DNA of 64,000 nt from Treponema rectale (GTDB lineage Bacteria; Spirochaetota; Spirochaetia; Treponematales; Treponemataceae): contig NZ_JACHFR010000002.1 of assembly GCF_014202035.1 (NCBI RefSeq), positions 1 to 64,000 on the forward strand, given 5' to 3'. Positions 54,903 through 64,000 of this stretch are shown piece after piece. Under the pieces are notes generated by a model. That model had not been told where the DNA came from and did no database searches. It worked only from the letters and a program-made list of their open reading frames with translations. Position 1 is the first letter of the stretch; every line of letters begins with the position of its first letter. The translations under genes were made by a program, and so were the position numbers.

Positions 54903-56609
54903 CTAAAAAATTGAATTAGAAGAAAGATTTTCTAATTCTTCAATTGAAAACTGCGAAAGAATTTCCTTTATGACAGAAATCTGTTTTGGAGCCATACTTA
55001 ATTCCCTGATTCCGAGACCTGCAAGGATTATAACGCTCTCTTTTTTTCCTGCCATTTCTCCACAAATAGAAACAGGTATCTTTTCATGTTTTGCAGCATC
55101 TATTGTCATCTTTATAAGACGGAGAACAGCAAGATTGAATTCATTATAATAAGGAGCAACGGAAGGATTTTCTCTATCAATTCCTATTGTATACTGGGTA
55201 AGATCATTAGTTCCGAGAGAAAAGAAATCACAATGAGTTGCAAAGCAGTCTGCACATATTGCAGCGGCAGCAGTTTCAATCATAATTCCCACAGGAACAT
55301 CTGCCCTGAAAGGAATATTATCTTCTTTCAAACTGTACTGAACTCCTTTTATTATTCCGAGAACAGTATCAACCTGAGAAACATCTGTAATCAACGGAAG
55401 CATGATGCGCATGTTTCCATATACACTTGCACGATACAGTGCCCTGAGCTGAGTTCTGAAAACCTGTGGATAAAAAAGCGAATGCCGGATTGCACGAAGT
55501 CCCATAAGAGGATTTTTTTCTACATTCGACGGTATTTCTTTTGAACCGATGTCTTTATCTCCACCGGAATCAAGGGTTCTGATTGTAACAGGCTTATCTC
55601 CCATAATTTCAAGAACTCTTTTATATGCCTGAAACTGCACTTCTTCACTTACGGAATTACTGTAAGATGCATTTTTATTTCCATTTGCTTTCATGGAATC
55701 CATAAACAGGAATTCCGTCCTGAAAAGACCGATTCCGTCTGCACCTTCTTCAAGAGCAATCTCGGCTTCTTCAGGCGTACCGATATTTGCATAAAGCTTA
55801 AAGATAACGCCGTCTTCCGTCATGGCCGGCTTATTTCTAAATTCCTTTAAGCGTTCCACACGTTTCTGTTCTGCGACAATTTTTGACTGAGACTGCATGA
55901 GGGTTGCCGAATCAGGAGCAACAACAACTTCACCAAGATTACCGTCTACTATAATCTGCTGCCCTGTCTCTACCTGAGAAGTAATGCCATCAAGACCTAC
56001 AACTGCAGGAATTCCATAAGTGCGTGCAAGTATGGCAACATGGCTGGAACTTCCGCCTTCTATAAGTGCAAGTCCTGCAATTTTTCTTTTATTAAGAATG
56101 ACTGTATCCGAAGTCTTCATGTTACGGCCGACAATGACTGCATTTTCCGGAACCAGTTCTATGTTGAAAGGATGATAATCCAAAAGAATATCAAGAACCT
56201 GGCCAAATACGTCTTCTATGTCTCCAGCCCGTTCTGCAAGATAATCATTGCCGCTGTTTCTCAAGCGGTCCGCATATTCATCAACCTTCTGGCTGATGGT
56301 ATATTCAATATTATACTTATTCTTTTCAAAAGAAGCTTTTACTTCCTGTAAAAATACCGGATCTGCCAGCATAAGGAGGTACGTCTCAAGAATAACGCGG
56401 TTCAAATCTTCCTGAGAAAGGCCGGAAAGAGATTTTTCTATAGATTCCTTTACTTTTATACAGGCAGATTCAAAACGGGACCATTCATATTCAACTTCTT
56501 CATCAGAAATTCTATTTTTATATATTACACGTTCCGGTGTTTCCGGTAAAACAAAGGCATTTCCTATTCCAATTCCGCCAGAAGCAGAAATTCCAAGTAA
56601 AACATTCAT
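54903..56609 (-). CDS. ptsI: Phosphotransferase system enzyme I
   Basis: 568 residues, standard length. Enzyme I takes phosphate from phosphoenolpyruvate and passes it to HPr. The phosphorylated His is in GGSSSHVAILAR, with Ser in place of the usual Thr two residues before it. The PEP-binding barrel has GIGLFRTEFLFMDS, SLGTNDLTQYTIGIDRENP and the active-site Cys in ICGEMAG. No ptsH or sugar permease gene is beside it. In some treponemes the PTS lacks transport permeases and seems purely regulatory; I cannot tell here. Start ATG 56609 is six bases after a -10 box. Confidence 0.97.
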   Translation of the reverse strand: MNVLLGISASGGIGIGNAFVLPETPERVIYKNRISDEEVEYEWSRFESACIKVKESIEKSLSGLSQEDLNRVILETYLLMLADPVFLQEVKASFEKNKYNIEYTISQKVDEYADRLRNSGNDYLAERAGDIEDVFGQVLDILLDYHPFNIELVPENAVIVGRNMKTSDTVILNKRKIAGLALIEGGSSSHVAILARTYGIPAVVGLDGITSQVETGQQIIVDGNLGEVVVAPDSATLMQSQSKIVAEQKRVERLKEFRNKPAMTEDGVIFKLYANIGTPEEAEIALEEGADGIGLFRTEFLFMDSMKANGNKNASYSNSVSEEVQFQAYKRVLEIMGDKPVTIRTLDSGGDKDIGSKEIPSNVEKNPLMGLRAIRHSLFYPQVFRTQLRALYRASVYGNMRIMLPLITDVSQVDTVLGIIKGVQYSLKEDNIPFRADVPVGIMIETAAAAICADCFATHCDFFSLGTNDLTQYTIGIDRENPSVAPYYNEFNLAVLRLIKMTIDAAKHEKIPVSICGEMAGKKESVIILAGLGIRELSMAPKQISVIKEILSQFSIEELENLSSNSIF

Positions 56610-56615
56610 TCCTAT

Positions 56616-56644
56616 ATATTACCCATATTTTTTTATGTGGTCAA
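56616..56644 (-). promoter_or_regulatory. Promoter of ptsI, apparently leaderless
   Basis: On the minus strand TTGACC (56639-56644), a 17-bp spacer and TAATAT (56616-56621) are followed by six bases before ATG 56609. Confidence 0.55.
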
Positions 56645-56666
56645 TTTTATATTTTAGGGGTATATT
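56638..56666 (+). promoter_or_regulatory. Promoter of the sbcD-sbcC-addB-addA operon
   Basis: TGGTCA (56638-56643), a 17-bp spacer and TATATT (56661-56666) predict a start near 56673 and a leader of about 24 bases with an AGGGG ribosome site. The -35 overlaps that of the divergent ptsI. Confidence 0.45.
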
Positions 56667-56696
56667 AGTTTAGGGAAAAAACGGCAGGGGACAGAG

Positions 56697-57833
56697 TTGA
56701 AACTTATCCATACATCAGATTTACACTTAGGGATTTCACTTTACGGCTATTCACTTATAGAAGACCAGAAATACATTCTTGACCAGATTATTCAGATTGC
56801 AGAGGACGAAAAAACCGATGGAATAATAATAGCAGGAGACGTTTACGATAAATCAATTCCATCAGTTGAAGCTATAAAACTTTTTGAAAATTTTCTGAAA
56901 GAAGCAGCAGAACGTAAAATAAAGGTCTTTATTATCAGCGGAAATCATGACAGCGCGGAACGGCTTACCTTCGGTTCTGAATTTATGAAAAGCAGCGGGA
57001 TTTATTTCAGTGACAGCTTCTGCGGTTCGGTAAAATCCGTGCAGTTAAAAGACAGTTTCGGAAATGTAAACCTCTGGCTTCTTCCCTTCATAAGGCCTCA
57101 GAATGTACGTCCATACTTCAGCGACAGAGAAATTCCTGATTACAATACCGCTGTAAAAACAGTCATCGATTCTATGGGAATCAACGGTACTGAACGCAAT
57201 ATTCTTGTAACGCACCAGAATGTTACAAATGCAATAAGATGCGACTCAGAAGAACTTATCTTCGGCGGACTTGATAATATAAATTCAGATATTTTTTCTG
57301 ACTTTGATTATGTTGCTTTAGGACATATTCATTCACCACAGCACATTCAGAAAGAATCCGTAAGATATTGCGGAACACCATTAAAATATTCCGCATCAGA
57401 AATCAATCAAAAAAAATCCGTTACTGTTATTGAACTTAAGGAAAAATCAAACCTGAGCATCAGAACAAGAGAACTTCAGCCCTTACATGACATGCGTCAG
57501 ATTAAAGACAGTTTTGATTCAATAATAAAAAATGCATCAGTTGATACAAAGGATCATGAAGATTACATCAACATTGTTCTTACGGATGAAACAGATATTC
57601 CTGATGCCATGTCCCGATTAAGGCAGGTTTATCCGCGTACTCTTCAAATCGAATACGACAACTACAGAACACAGCACATTACAGATTCCATTAAAATGAG
57701 CAGCGTAAAAAAAATGAATCCTGAAGAAGTTTTCAAAGCTTTTTATTATGACAGAACGGAATCAGAACTCACCGAAGAACAGACAGAATATTTAAAAACT
57801 GTTATCGAAGAAATCTGGAGCAATGAAGAATGA
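56697..57833 (+). CDS. sbcD: Exonuclease SbcCD subunit D (Mre11-type nuclease)
   Basis: 378 residues. SbcD is the Mn2+-dependent nuclease of the SbcCD complex, which opens hairpins and cuts protein-blocked DNA ends. The phosphoesterase motifs are in order: HTSDLHLG, IIAGDVYDKSIPS, ISGNHDSAERL, LVTHQ and ALGHIHSPQ. The start codon is TTG at 56697, six bases after AGGGG, and the first motif follows within a few residues. The stop overlaps sbcC (ATGA). Confidence 0.96.
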   Translation: MKLIHTSDLHLGISLYGYSLIEDQKYILDQIIQIAEDEKTDGIIIAGDVYDKSIPSVEAIKLFENFLKEAAERKIKVFIISGNHDSAERLTFGSEFMKSSGIYFSDSFCGSVKSVQLKDSFGNVNLWLLPFIRPQNVRPYFSDREIPDYNTAVKTVIDSMGINGTERNILVTHQNVTNAIRCDSEELIFGGLDNINSDIFSDFDYVALGHIHSPQHIQKESVRYCGTPLKYSASEINQKKSVTVIELKEKSNLSIRTRELQPLHDMRQIKDSFDSIIKNASVDTKDHEDYINIVLTDETDIPDAMSRLRQVYPRTLQIEYDNYRTQHITDSIKMSSVKKMNPEEVFKAFYYDRTESELTEEQTEYLKTVIEEIWSNEE

Positions 57834-60610
57834 AACCTATAAAACTTAAAATGACAGGCTTTGAATCGTACTGCAAGCCGGTGGAAATTGACTTTGAAAA
57901 AGCCGGGAAAAACGGTCTCTTCCTTATTTGCGGTCCAACCGGAAGCGGAAAAACAACTATCTTTGACGCAATTACCTATGCTCTTTACGGCGAACCAAGC
58001 GGTGACACAAGAAAAGAAAGCATGCTTCGCTCTACACTTGCAGATGAGACAATCCCGACAGAAGTTGAATTTACTTTTGAAATAAATTCAAAACGTTATA
58101 CTGTAAAAAGAAATCCAAAATATACACGCAAAGCAAAAGTTGGTAATAAAACAGTAACTGAGAATGCAAATGCTGAACTTATTTTTCATGACGGAAGAGA
58201 AAGCATCGTTCAGAGTTCCAAAGTTACGGCAGCGGTAGAAAATATTTTAAAACTCGTAAAAAAAGATTTCTGTCAGATTTCAATGATTGCACAGGGAGCT
58301 TTTCAGAAATTCCTGCTGGCACCGACAGAAGACAAAAAGACTATTTTCAGAGAAATATTTAAAACCTCAAAATATCAGCAGCTGGAAGAAAAACTTGATG
58401 AAAATGCAAAACTTCTTGAAGCTCAGTGCAGGGATGCCTACACATCCATATGTCATTACATCAGTCTTATGGATGTATATGAAAATGAAGTCCTTCAGCA
58501 GCAGCTTGAAACAATAAAACAAAAAAAGATACCGGAAGAAAACGATATTACGATATTAAAAGAAATTCTAAACGATAATTCAGTTAAGCTTGAATTGAAT
58601 GAAAAAGAAATTAAAAAAACAAATTCTGCACTGAACAAAATCAACGAAAAAGTAACCCGCGCAAATGAAAAAAGAAAAATCATCGAACAAAAGAATAATC
58701 TCGAAAAAGAAAGCCTCAGCATAAAAGAAAAAATAAACGGCGCTCAAAAAATCCTTGAAAACGCACTTTCCCTTGAAACCGAAAAAAATAAGCATACAGA
58801 AGAACTGACTCTAATAAAAAATTCCCTTGCGGACTACAGCACGCTTGAAGAATCAGAAAAAACAATCAGCAGCCTGAATAAAAAAAATGCAGAGCTTCAG
58901 AAAAGCATAACTTCAATTACAAAAAAAATAACGGAACAAAAAATTGAACTCGAAGAAAAAAACAAACAGCTTCCGCTTTTAGAAAAAGCCGGAGAAAATT
59001 ATATTTCAATAAAAAACAAACTGGAAGAAAGCTCTACAGATTTTGACAAATTAGATAGCCTGCTGAAAAAAATAAAACTTTTCACTGACGAAAAAAAAGA
59101 ATTGTCTTCCTGGCAGGAAAAATCAAAAGCTGCTTCCGAAGAATATAAAAAAACAAATACTCTTTACATAGAAAAAAAACAGCTGTTCTTTATGGAACAG
59201 GCAGGTATTCTTGCACAGGATCTTTCTGAAAATACTCCGTGTCCGGTATGCGGTTCTTTAACTCATCCGTCTCCTGCAAAAAAATCAGGACATGCACCTA
59301 CAAAAGAAGAACTGGATATTTTTGAAAAAGATGCCGAAGACGCCAGCAAAACCTTTATTTCCATTTCAAAAAAAGCATCAGAAATGAATGCAAGTATTTT
59401 AAATGAAGAAAAAAACATTTATGAAAGTGCAGGACAATTTTTTTCTGACGAGGAAATAAAAAGCGAAGAACTGGAATTAACTGTAACGGAGAAAAAAGCT
59501 GAATTAAAACAGACAATAACTTCACTGCGTCAGGAACTTCTAATTGAAAAAGAAAACGCTGAAAAGAAAAACAAACTTCAGGAAGAAATACCTGCATTAA
59601 GAAATTCCATACAGAACGCAGAAGCAGAACTTTCAGAATTAAAAATTAATGAAGGTAAAACAAAAACAGAACTTCAGGAAAAACAGAGTTTCATTGAAAC
59701 ACTCAAATCAAAGCTTTCATTTGATTCAAAAGCAGAAGCAGAAAACCAGCTGAATAAACTTTCCAGCCTTATTACTCAAATTGAAAAAAAGATAACTGAG
59801 GCAAAAGAAACAAAAGAAATTCTTGAAAAAAAAGATGCAGAAATTTCAGGACAGCTTAACCAGAGCAGACAGTTATTGGATTCCTTTAAAGATATTGATG
59901 AAGGTAAAATTTTGAAACAGCAGGAAGAACTGCAAGAAAAAAATGAACAGCTTGAGAGAATTCACAATACATTACTGCCGGTATACTCTACATGCAAAAA
60001 CAGTATTGCCAGTATAGAAAAAACATTCTCAGAAATTTCTAAAATAGAAAACAGACGAAGAATGGTAAGTGACCTGGCTTCAATTGCAAATGGTGCTGTT
60101 TCTGCAAACGGAAAAGTAAGGCTTGAAACTTATGTACAGGCCGCTTTCTTTGACAGAATAATAGCAAGAGCCAACAGACGGTTCCTTGCCATGTCATCAA
60201 AACAGTTTGAGCTTATTAGAGATATTTCTGTAGAAAACCGCCGCAGTCAGATAGGATTAGATTTAAATGTAATCGATCATCACAATGGAAGCATCCGGGC
60301 TGTAAGCACGCTTTCAGGAGGAGAACAGTTTCAGGCTTCATTATCCCTTGCCCTCGGGCTTTCTGACGAAATACAGGAGTCTTCTGGAGGCGGTGGAATT
60401 CATTTAGATTCCATGTTCATAGACGAAGGTTTCGGAAGTCTTGATTCTGCAACACTTGATAAGGCAATGACTTCCCTCTCCGGTCTTACGGCAAATGACA
60501 AAATCATCGGAATCATTTCTCATGTCGAGGAACTGAAAAACAAAATTGACAGTAAAATAATTGTTAGCAAAGATATAAACGGAAACAGTTCAGTTATAAT
60601 TGAAAACTAA
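57830..60610 (+). CDS. sbcC: Exonuclease SbcCD subunit C (Rad50-type ATPase)
   Basis: 926 residues. An N-terminal ABC ATPase half has Walker A GPTGSGKTTIFDAI. Long coiled coils follow on either side of a zinc hook, CPVC at Cys 471 and Cys 474, by which two molecules dimerise. The C-terminal half has the signature TLSGGEQFQASLSLALG and Walker B MFIDEGFGSLD. The coiled coils are very Lys/Glu-rich. It pairs with SbcD by overlapping stop and start, and a nuclease gene follows after 13 bases. Confidence 0.97.
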   Translation: MKPIKLKMTGFESYCKPVEIDFEKAGKNGLFLICGPTGSGKTTIFDAITYALYGEPSGDTRKESMLRSTLADETIPTEVEFTFEINSKRYTVKRNPKYTRKAKVGNKTVTENANAELIFHDGRESIVQSSKVTAAVENILKLVKKDFCQISMIAQGAFQKFLLAPTEDKKTIFREIFKTSKYQQLEEKLDENAKLLEAQCRDAYTSICHYISLMDVYENEVLQQQLETIKQKKIPEENDITILKEILNDNSVKLELNEKEIKKTNSALNKINEKVTRANEKRKIIEQKNNLEKESLSIKEKINGAQKILENALSLETEKNKHTEELTLIKNSLADYSTLEESEKTISSLNKKNAELQKSITSITKKITEQKIELEEKNKQLPLLEKAGENYISIKNKLEESSTDFDKLDSLLKKIKLFTDEKKELSSWQEKSKAASEEYKKTNTLYIEKKQLFFMEQAGILAQDLSENTPCPVCGSLTHPSPAKKSGHAPTKEELDIFEKDAEDASKTFISISKKASEMNASILNEEKNIYESAGQFFSDEEIKSEELELTVTEKKAELKQTITSLRQELLIEKENAEKKNKLQEEIPALRNSIQNAEAELSELKINEGKTKTELQEKQSFIETLKSKLSFDSKAEAENQLNKLSSLITQIEKKITEAKETKEILEKKDAEISGQLNQSRQLLDSFKDIDEGKILKQQEELQEKNEQLERIHNTLLPVYSTCKNSIASIEKTFSEISKIENRRRMVSDLASIANGAVSANGKVRLETYVQAAFFDRIIARANRRFLAMSSKQFELIRDISVENRRSQIGLDLNVIDHHNGSIRAVSTLSGGEQFQASLSLALGLSDEIQESSGGGGIHLDSMFIDEGFGSLDSATLDKAMTSLSGLTANDKIIGIISHVEELKNKIDSKIIVSKDINGNSSVIIEN

Positions 60611-60623
60611 ACAGGAAATAAAC

Positions 60624-63398
60624 ATGGAAGAGAACAACATCATAAAAAAAGCAATCACAGAAAACATTACAAATCAAAATACAGTATTTATTTTTCCTAC
60701 ACAAAACGCAGCAGATTTATGGGCAGACTATATAACTTCAAACGGTCCGGTAAAAGCTGTTGCCATGGAACGCTTTATTGCATGGGACAACTTCAAAGGG
60801 ACATCCATACGCTCCCAAAATCAAAACAAAAAATCTGTTCCTTCTACAATGAGAAAAATATTTGCTGACAGACTCATCTCTGAAAACGCAGAAAATCCTT
60901 TTTTTAAAAATCTTATTACTCCGGAATACGCAGCTTCTGCTTCAGGTTTTACAAGCTGGATAGCCTCTCTCTTACCGGGACTTGCAGTATGGAAAAAACA
61001 GTTCGAACTAAAAAATCTTACCCCTGATGAAGAAGATGCAGACCTTCTTGAACTTTACAAAAGATATTCAGCCTTTCTTGATTCTCATTCGCTCTTTGAT
61101 CCGGCATGGGAAACTCCGCCTTTTAAGAAAGACGGCAACACATACATCCTGTTTTTTCCTGAAATCCTATCTGACTGGTTTGAATACAAAACAATTCTGG
61201 AAACAACCCCTGACATAAAAATAATTCATCTTGATAAAAAAGAATACGTTGAAGCTCCTGTAAAGATGTTCAGTAATTCCAGGATTGAACTTACCTATGC
61301 TGCACTTCAGATAAGAAAACTTCATGAAGAACAAAATATTCCATGGACCGACATTGCCCTCAGCATTCCAGATATGGAAAACTATGGTCCCTATATAGAC
61401 AGGGAACTGACCCTCTGTGAAATTCCTCATGTCATGAGAATGGCAGCGCCGTTAACAGCAAATCCTACAGGTGCTTTTTTTAATCTTGCACAGGAATGCG
61501 TTACATCAAACTTCAGTTATGAATCCGTAAAAAATCTTTTACTGAACCAGCAGCTTCCCTGGATTGAAAACCTGCCTGTAAACCGTTTTATAAGTTACGG
61601 TCAGAACAATCACTGTCTATGCAGTTACGAATACAAAAATGAAAAAATCGACATCTGGAAAAAATCCCTCGCTAAAAATTACGACATGGAAGTAGAAACT
61701 TTTTATAATGATTTTTCCAGCCTGCTGAAAAAAATGGTAAACAGCAGCAGTTTCTCACAGATTCGTGATAACTATTTTGCATTCCGGAACAGTTTTTTTG
61801 ACATGGACTTATGCCCTGAAAAAAGCGACAGAATAATAAGCCGGTGCATCAGCGAACTTGGAGCCCTTATTGATCTTGAAACAGAATTCTCTGAGTGTAA
61901 TTTAAAGAATCCCTACAGCTTTTTTGTAAGCTGCCTTTCTGAAGCAAATTATCTTGAGCAGTCAAAAACAAATGGTGTTACGGTTCTTCCATACAAAACA
62001 GCAGCATCATCACCCTTTAGCTATCACGTAATTATTGACTCAAGTCAGAAATCGTTATCTGTAATTTACAAAGAGCTTTCTTTTCTGCGAGATGACAAAC
62101 GTAAACAACTTTTTGGAACTGATTATGAAGACAACAATGCCTCACAGGAATTCATTCAATTGTACTGCATGAACTCTCTGAAAGGACTTCCGATTTTTAC
62201 CTGCAGTGCAAAAACCTTTACAGACTACGCTCAAAGTTCAAGTTATCTGATTCCAGAAAACCTTACAAAATGTACAGATGAAAATATTCTCAACGCAGGC
62301 GATACATACAATGAAGAAAAAAACTGGCTGCTTAATAACGCTGCAGTACCGGAAAAATTTTCATCCATACAAAAAAATGGTGCGGACTTCTGGATAAACT
62401 GTCAGTCAAAAAAAGATCAGACAATTCCTCAGGAAACCGTCAGACTTATAGAAAATACAATAAATGAAAAAAGAATGTCCGGCGATAAAATAAATATTTC
62501 CGCAACAGTGCTGAATCAGTTCTTTCAGTGCCCAAGAAAATGGCTTTTCAATTCAATTGCAAAATTACGTGAAGAAACAACAGAAGCTGAACTCATGCGC
62601 AGTACTGAACTGGGAGATTTATATCACAAGGTTTTTGAGCTCTACTGCAACTTTCTAAAATCAAAAGACATGGCGATTATTGTAGAAGATGAAAAACTAC
62701 CTGAAGAGAATAAAAAAATTCTTAAGCAGGCTGTTACCACAGCAATAAAAGAAGCACAAAAAAGCTTTCTGACGACAGAGCTTCTTTCAACTACCGAAAA
62801 AGCCCTTTCAGATTTGATGAACACCAGCATCACAGGATTTTCCAGAACTTTCAACGGCTGCAAAATTATTGCAACAGAAAAAAATTACAGTTATACCGAC
62901 GAAAAAACAGGAATCCTTTTTGAAGGAAGAATAGACTGTCTGCTTTTAGACCCGGATGCAGAAGAATACATTCTTGTAGATTTTAAAAGCCGCAGCATTC
63001 CTAAAAACATATATCTGACGGAGGATGACTCAAATCTTCTTCCACTTGAAGAACAGGAACTTCCAGATTTTCAGATGCCGTTTTATATATACCTGCTTAG
63101 AAATCAGACACCGGCTGTTAAAATTGAGAACTGCTGCTTTTTTAACGTAACAAAAGCAGAAGCTGTCCCTGTTACAGGAATTTCCATCTATAACAGGATT
63201 TATAAAAAAACAAAAATTTCACCGGAAGATTTTGAACCAGTCATTAGCAAAATGATTGAATGTTCAGAATACTATGCGCAGCATATAACAGACAGAAATT
63301 TTTCTGTAAATGACAACGCTCAGGATTTTTCAACTTGCAGCAGCTGTTACTACAAAGCAATCTGCAGACGAACCTTTACAGTCAGCAGAAAAAACTAA
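60624..63398 (+). CDS. addB: AddB/RexB-type subunit with Fe-S PD-(D/E)XK nuclease
   Basis: 924 residues. The C-terminal nuclease has Gly-Arg-Ile-Asp with Asp 771 and VDFKS with Asp 786 and Lys 788. Four cysteines fit the AddB 4Fe-4S pattern: Cys 636 in FFQCPRKW, then Cys 905, 908 and 914 at the C-terminus. The N-terminal part is helicase-like in outline but has no Walker A, with FIFPTQNAADLW instead, as in RexB-type subunits. Together with AddA it resects double-strand breaks for RecA. The frame opens at 60600 inside sbcC; I prefer ATG 60624. addA follows after 25 bases. Confidence 0.88.
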   Translation: MEENNIIKKAITENITNQNTVFIFPTQNAADLWADYITSNGPVKAVAMERFIAWDNFKGTSIRSQNQNKKSVPSTMRKIFADRLISENAENPFFKNLITPEYAASASGFTSWIASLLPGLAVWKKQFELKNLTPDEEDADLLELYKRYSAFLDSHSLFDPAWETPPFKKDGNTYILFFPEILSDWFEYKTILETTPDIKIIHLDKKEYVEAPVKMFSNSRIELTYAALQIRKLHEEQNIPWTDIALSIPDMENYGPYIDRELTLCEIPHVMRMAAPLTANPTGAFFNLAQECVTSNFSYESVKNLLLNQQLPWIENLPVNRFISYGQNNHCLCSYEYKNEKIDIWKKSLAKNYDMEVETFYNDFSSLLKKMVNSSSFSQIRDNYFAFRNSFFDMDLCPEKSDRIISRCISELGALIDLETEFSECNLKNPYSFFVSCLSEANYLEQSKTNGVTVLPYKTAASSPFSYHVIIDSSQKSLSVIYKELSFLRDDKRKQLFGTDYEDNNASQEFIQLYCMNSLKGLPIFTCSAKTFTDYAQSSSYLIPENLTKCTDENILNAGDTYNEEKNWLLNNAAVPEKFSSIQKNGADFWINCQSKKDQTIPQETVRLIENTINEKRMSGDKINISATVLNQFFQCPRKWLFNSIAKLREETTEAELMRSTELGDLYHKVFELYCNFLKSKDMAIIVEDEKLPEENKKILKQAVTTAIKEAQKSFLTTELLSTTEKALSDLMNTSITGFSRTFNGCKIIATEKNYSYTDEKTGILFEGRIDCLLLDPDAEEYILVDFKSRSIPKNIYLTEDDSNLLPLEEQELPDFQMPFYIYLLRNQTPAVKIENCCFFNVTKAEAVPVTGISIYNRIYKKTKISPEDFEPVISKMIECSEYYAQHITDRNFSVNDNAQDFSTCSSCYYKAICRRTFTVSRKN

Positions 63399-63423
63399 AA
63401 CCATAAAAGAAGGACTGATTACA

Positions 63424-64000
63424 ATGGCAGATACAAAAAAAAATATTCCTGATGAATTTCAATCCGCAGCAATAAAAGCAAAAAAAAATTCTGTAGTAAG
63501 CGCAGGAGCAGGCTCTGGAAAAACAAGTGTTCTTTCCCAGCGATTCTTAGATCTTGTACAGAACCGGAACTGTAATGTAGATGAAATACTTACCCTTACA
63601 TTTACAAAAAAAGCTACAATAGAAATGTCCTCAAGAATTTACGATGTCCTCAAAAAAAATTCACCGGAAAAAGCAGCTGATTTCTATAAAGCAAACATAA
63701 AGACCTTAGATGCATACTGTAATTCCGTAGCAAAAGCAGGTTCGCATTTTTACGGTATATCACCAGACTTCACTCAGGATAAAGAAACCGCTCAAAGAAA
63801 AATTCAGGAAATGGCCCTCCCATTCATTTTAAAACACAGGGACAATCCTGCAATAAAAGCCCTGGTAAAAACAAACGACTATGCAGAGACTGCACAAGCA
63901 ATTTTTGTAGACGTTATTGCAAACAACTCTACTGTCGTAACTCCAATTGATTTTGATGCAGACCTTAGCCGTCAGAAACAGCTCATCATCAAAGCCTGGG
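63424..64000 (+). CDS. addA: AddA-type UvrD/Rep family helicase-nuclease, 5' part only
   Basis: The window holds the first 192 residues; the gene runs out at base 64000. The protein begins MADTKKNIPDEFQSAAIKAK, with a Q-motif (Phe-Gln) and Walker A SAGAGSGKTSVLSQRF, followed by motif Ia LTLTFTKKATIEMSSRI and TLDAYCNS. These mark a superfamily 1A helicase. Its position behind addB identifies it as the probable AddA subunit, but the C-terminal nuclease is outside the window. AAGAAGGA lies upstream of the ATG. Confidence 0.88.
   Translation, partial: MADTKKNIPDEFQSAAIKAKKNSVVSAGAGSGKTSVLSQRFLDLVQNRNCNVDEILTLTFTKKATIEMSSRIYDVLKKNSPEKAADFYKANIKTLDAYCNSVAKAGSHFYGISPDFTQDKETAQRKIQEMALPFILKHRDNPAIKALVKTNDYAETAQAIFVDVIANNSTVVTPIDFDADLSRQKQLIIKAW

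Noticed and set aside
1-64000. Mobile elements, prophage, toxin-antitoxin, restriction or CRISPR systems
   Set aside because: I looked for transposase, integrase, repeat arrays and defence-type motifs on both strands and found none. Nearly all genes are housekeeping or spirochaete envelope genes.

Overview
The window looks like chromosomal DNA of a Treponema-type spirochaete; I cannot fix the species. The first 62 bases are the 5' end of a 16S rRNA gene (minus strand) with a treponeme-like sequence. Coding DNA is moderately AT-rich. RpoB carries Asn at the position equivalent to E. coli Ser531, a substitution described for naturally rifampicin-resistant treponemes. AlaRS is the short form without the C-terminal domain, and several unrecognised proteins are lipoproteins or membrane proteins typical of spirochaetes. 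I see no insertion sequence, prophage, integrase or CRISPR array: this is mostly core genome.

Layout. 1-430: 16S rRNA 5' end, its leader and a strong promoter. 431-9901: MATE transporter behind a GC-rich palindromic island, ssb, a lipoprotein, a U32 protein, a hypothetical, a hotdog thioesterase and a membrane protein with an acidic tail. 9985-18391: apbE divergent from dnaE-yggT-recG, then a primary-type group 2 sigma factor convergent with recG and preceded by a good sigma-54 match. 18641-24258: groES without groEL, nusB followed by a TPR lipoprotein, a SurA-like chaperone, alaS. 24454-25458: a GH114/TM1410-like lipoprotein. 25670-38697: a 13-kb transcription/translation block on the minus strand, read tRNA-Thr, rpmG, tRNA-Trp, secE, nusG, rplK, rplA, rplJ, rplL, rpoB, rpoC, rpsL, rpsG, ending at a terminator without fusA or tuf. 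38758-46305: cysE divergent from a small lipoprotein, then radA, a TraB-family protein, a TPR lipoprotein and a divergent unknown anchored protein. 46518-51627: a polyphosphate operon (six-hairpin glycosidase-like protein, Ppx/GppA with HD domain, Ppk). 51645-54860: der, a small MerR-type regulator and an Rsm22-like protein with overlapping ends. 54903-64000: ptsI divergent from a double-strand-break repair operon, sbcD-sbcC-addB-addA, cut by the window end.

Two regulatory patterns stand out. First, at least nine genes, mostly first genes of transcription units, have a sigma-70 -10 hexamer 6-9 bases before the start codon, often with a -35 hexamer at 17 bp spacing and no Shine-Dalgarno sequence, so their mRNAs should be leaderless or nearly so. 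Genes inside operons mostly keep clear Shine-Dalgarno sites or stop/start overlaps. Second, the group 2 sigma factor has a -24/-12 element matching the sigma-54 consensus, suggesting an RpoN-to-sigma cascade like the one known in Borrelia; an overlapping extended -10 box is a competing reading.
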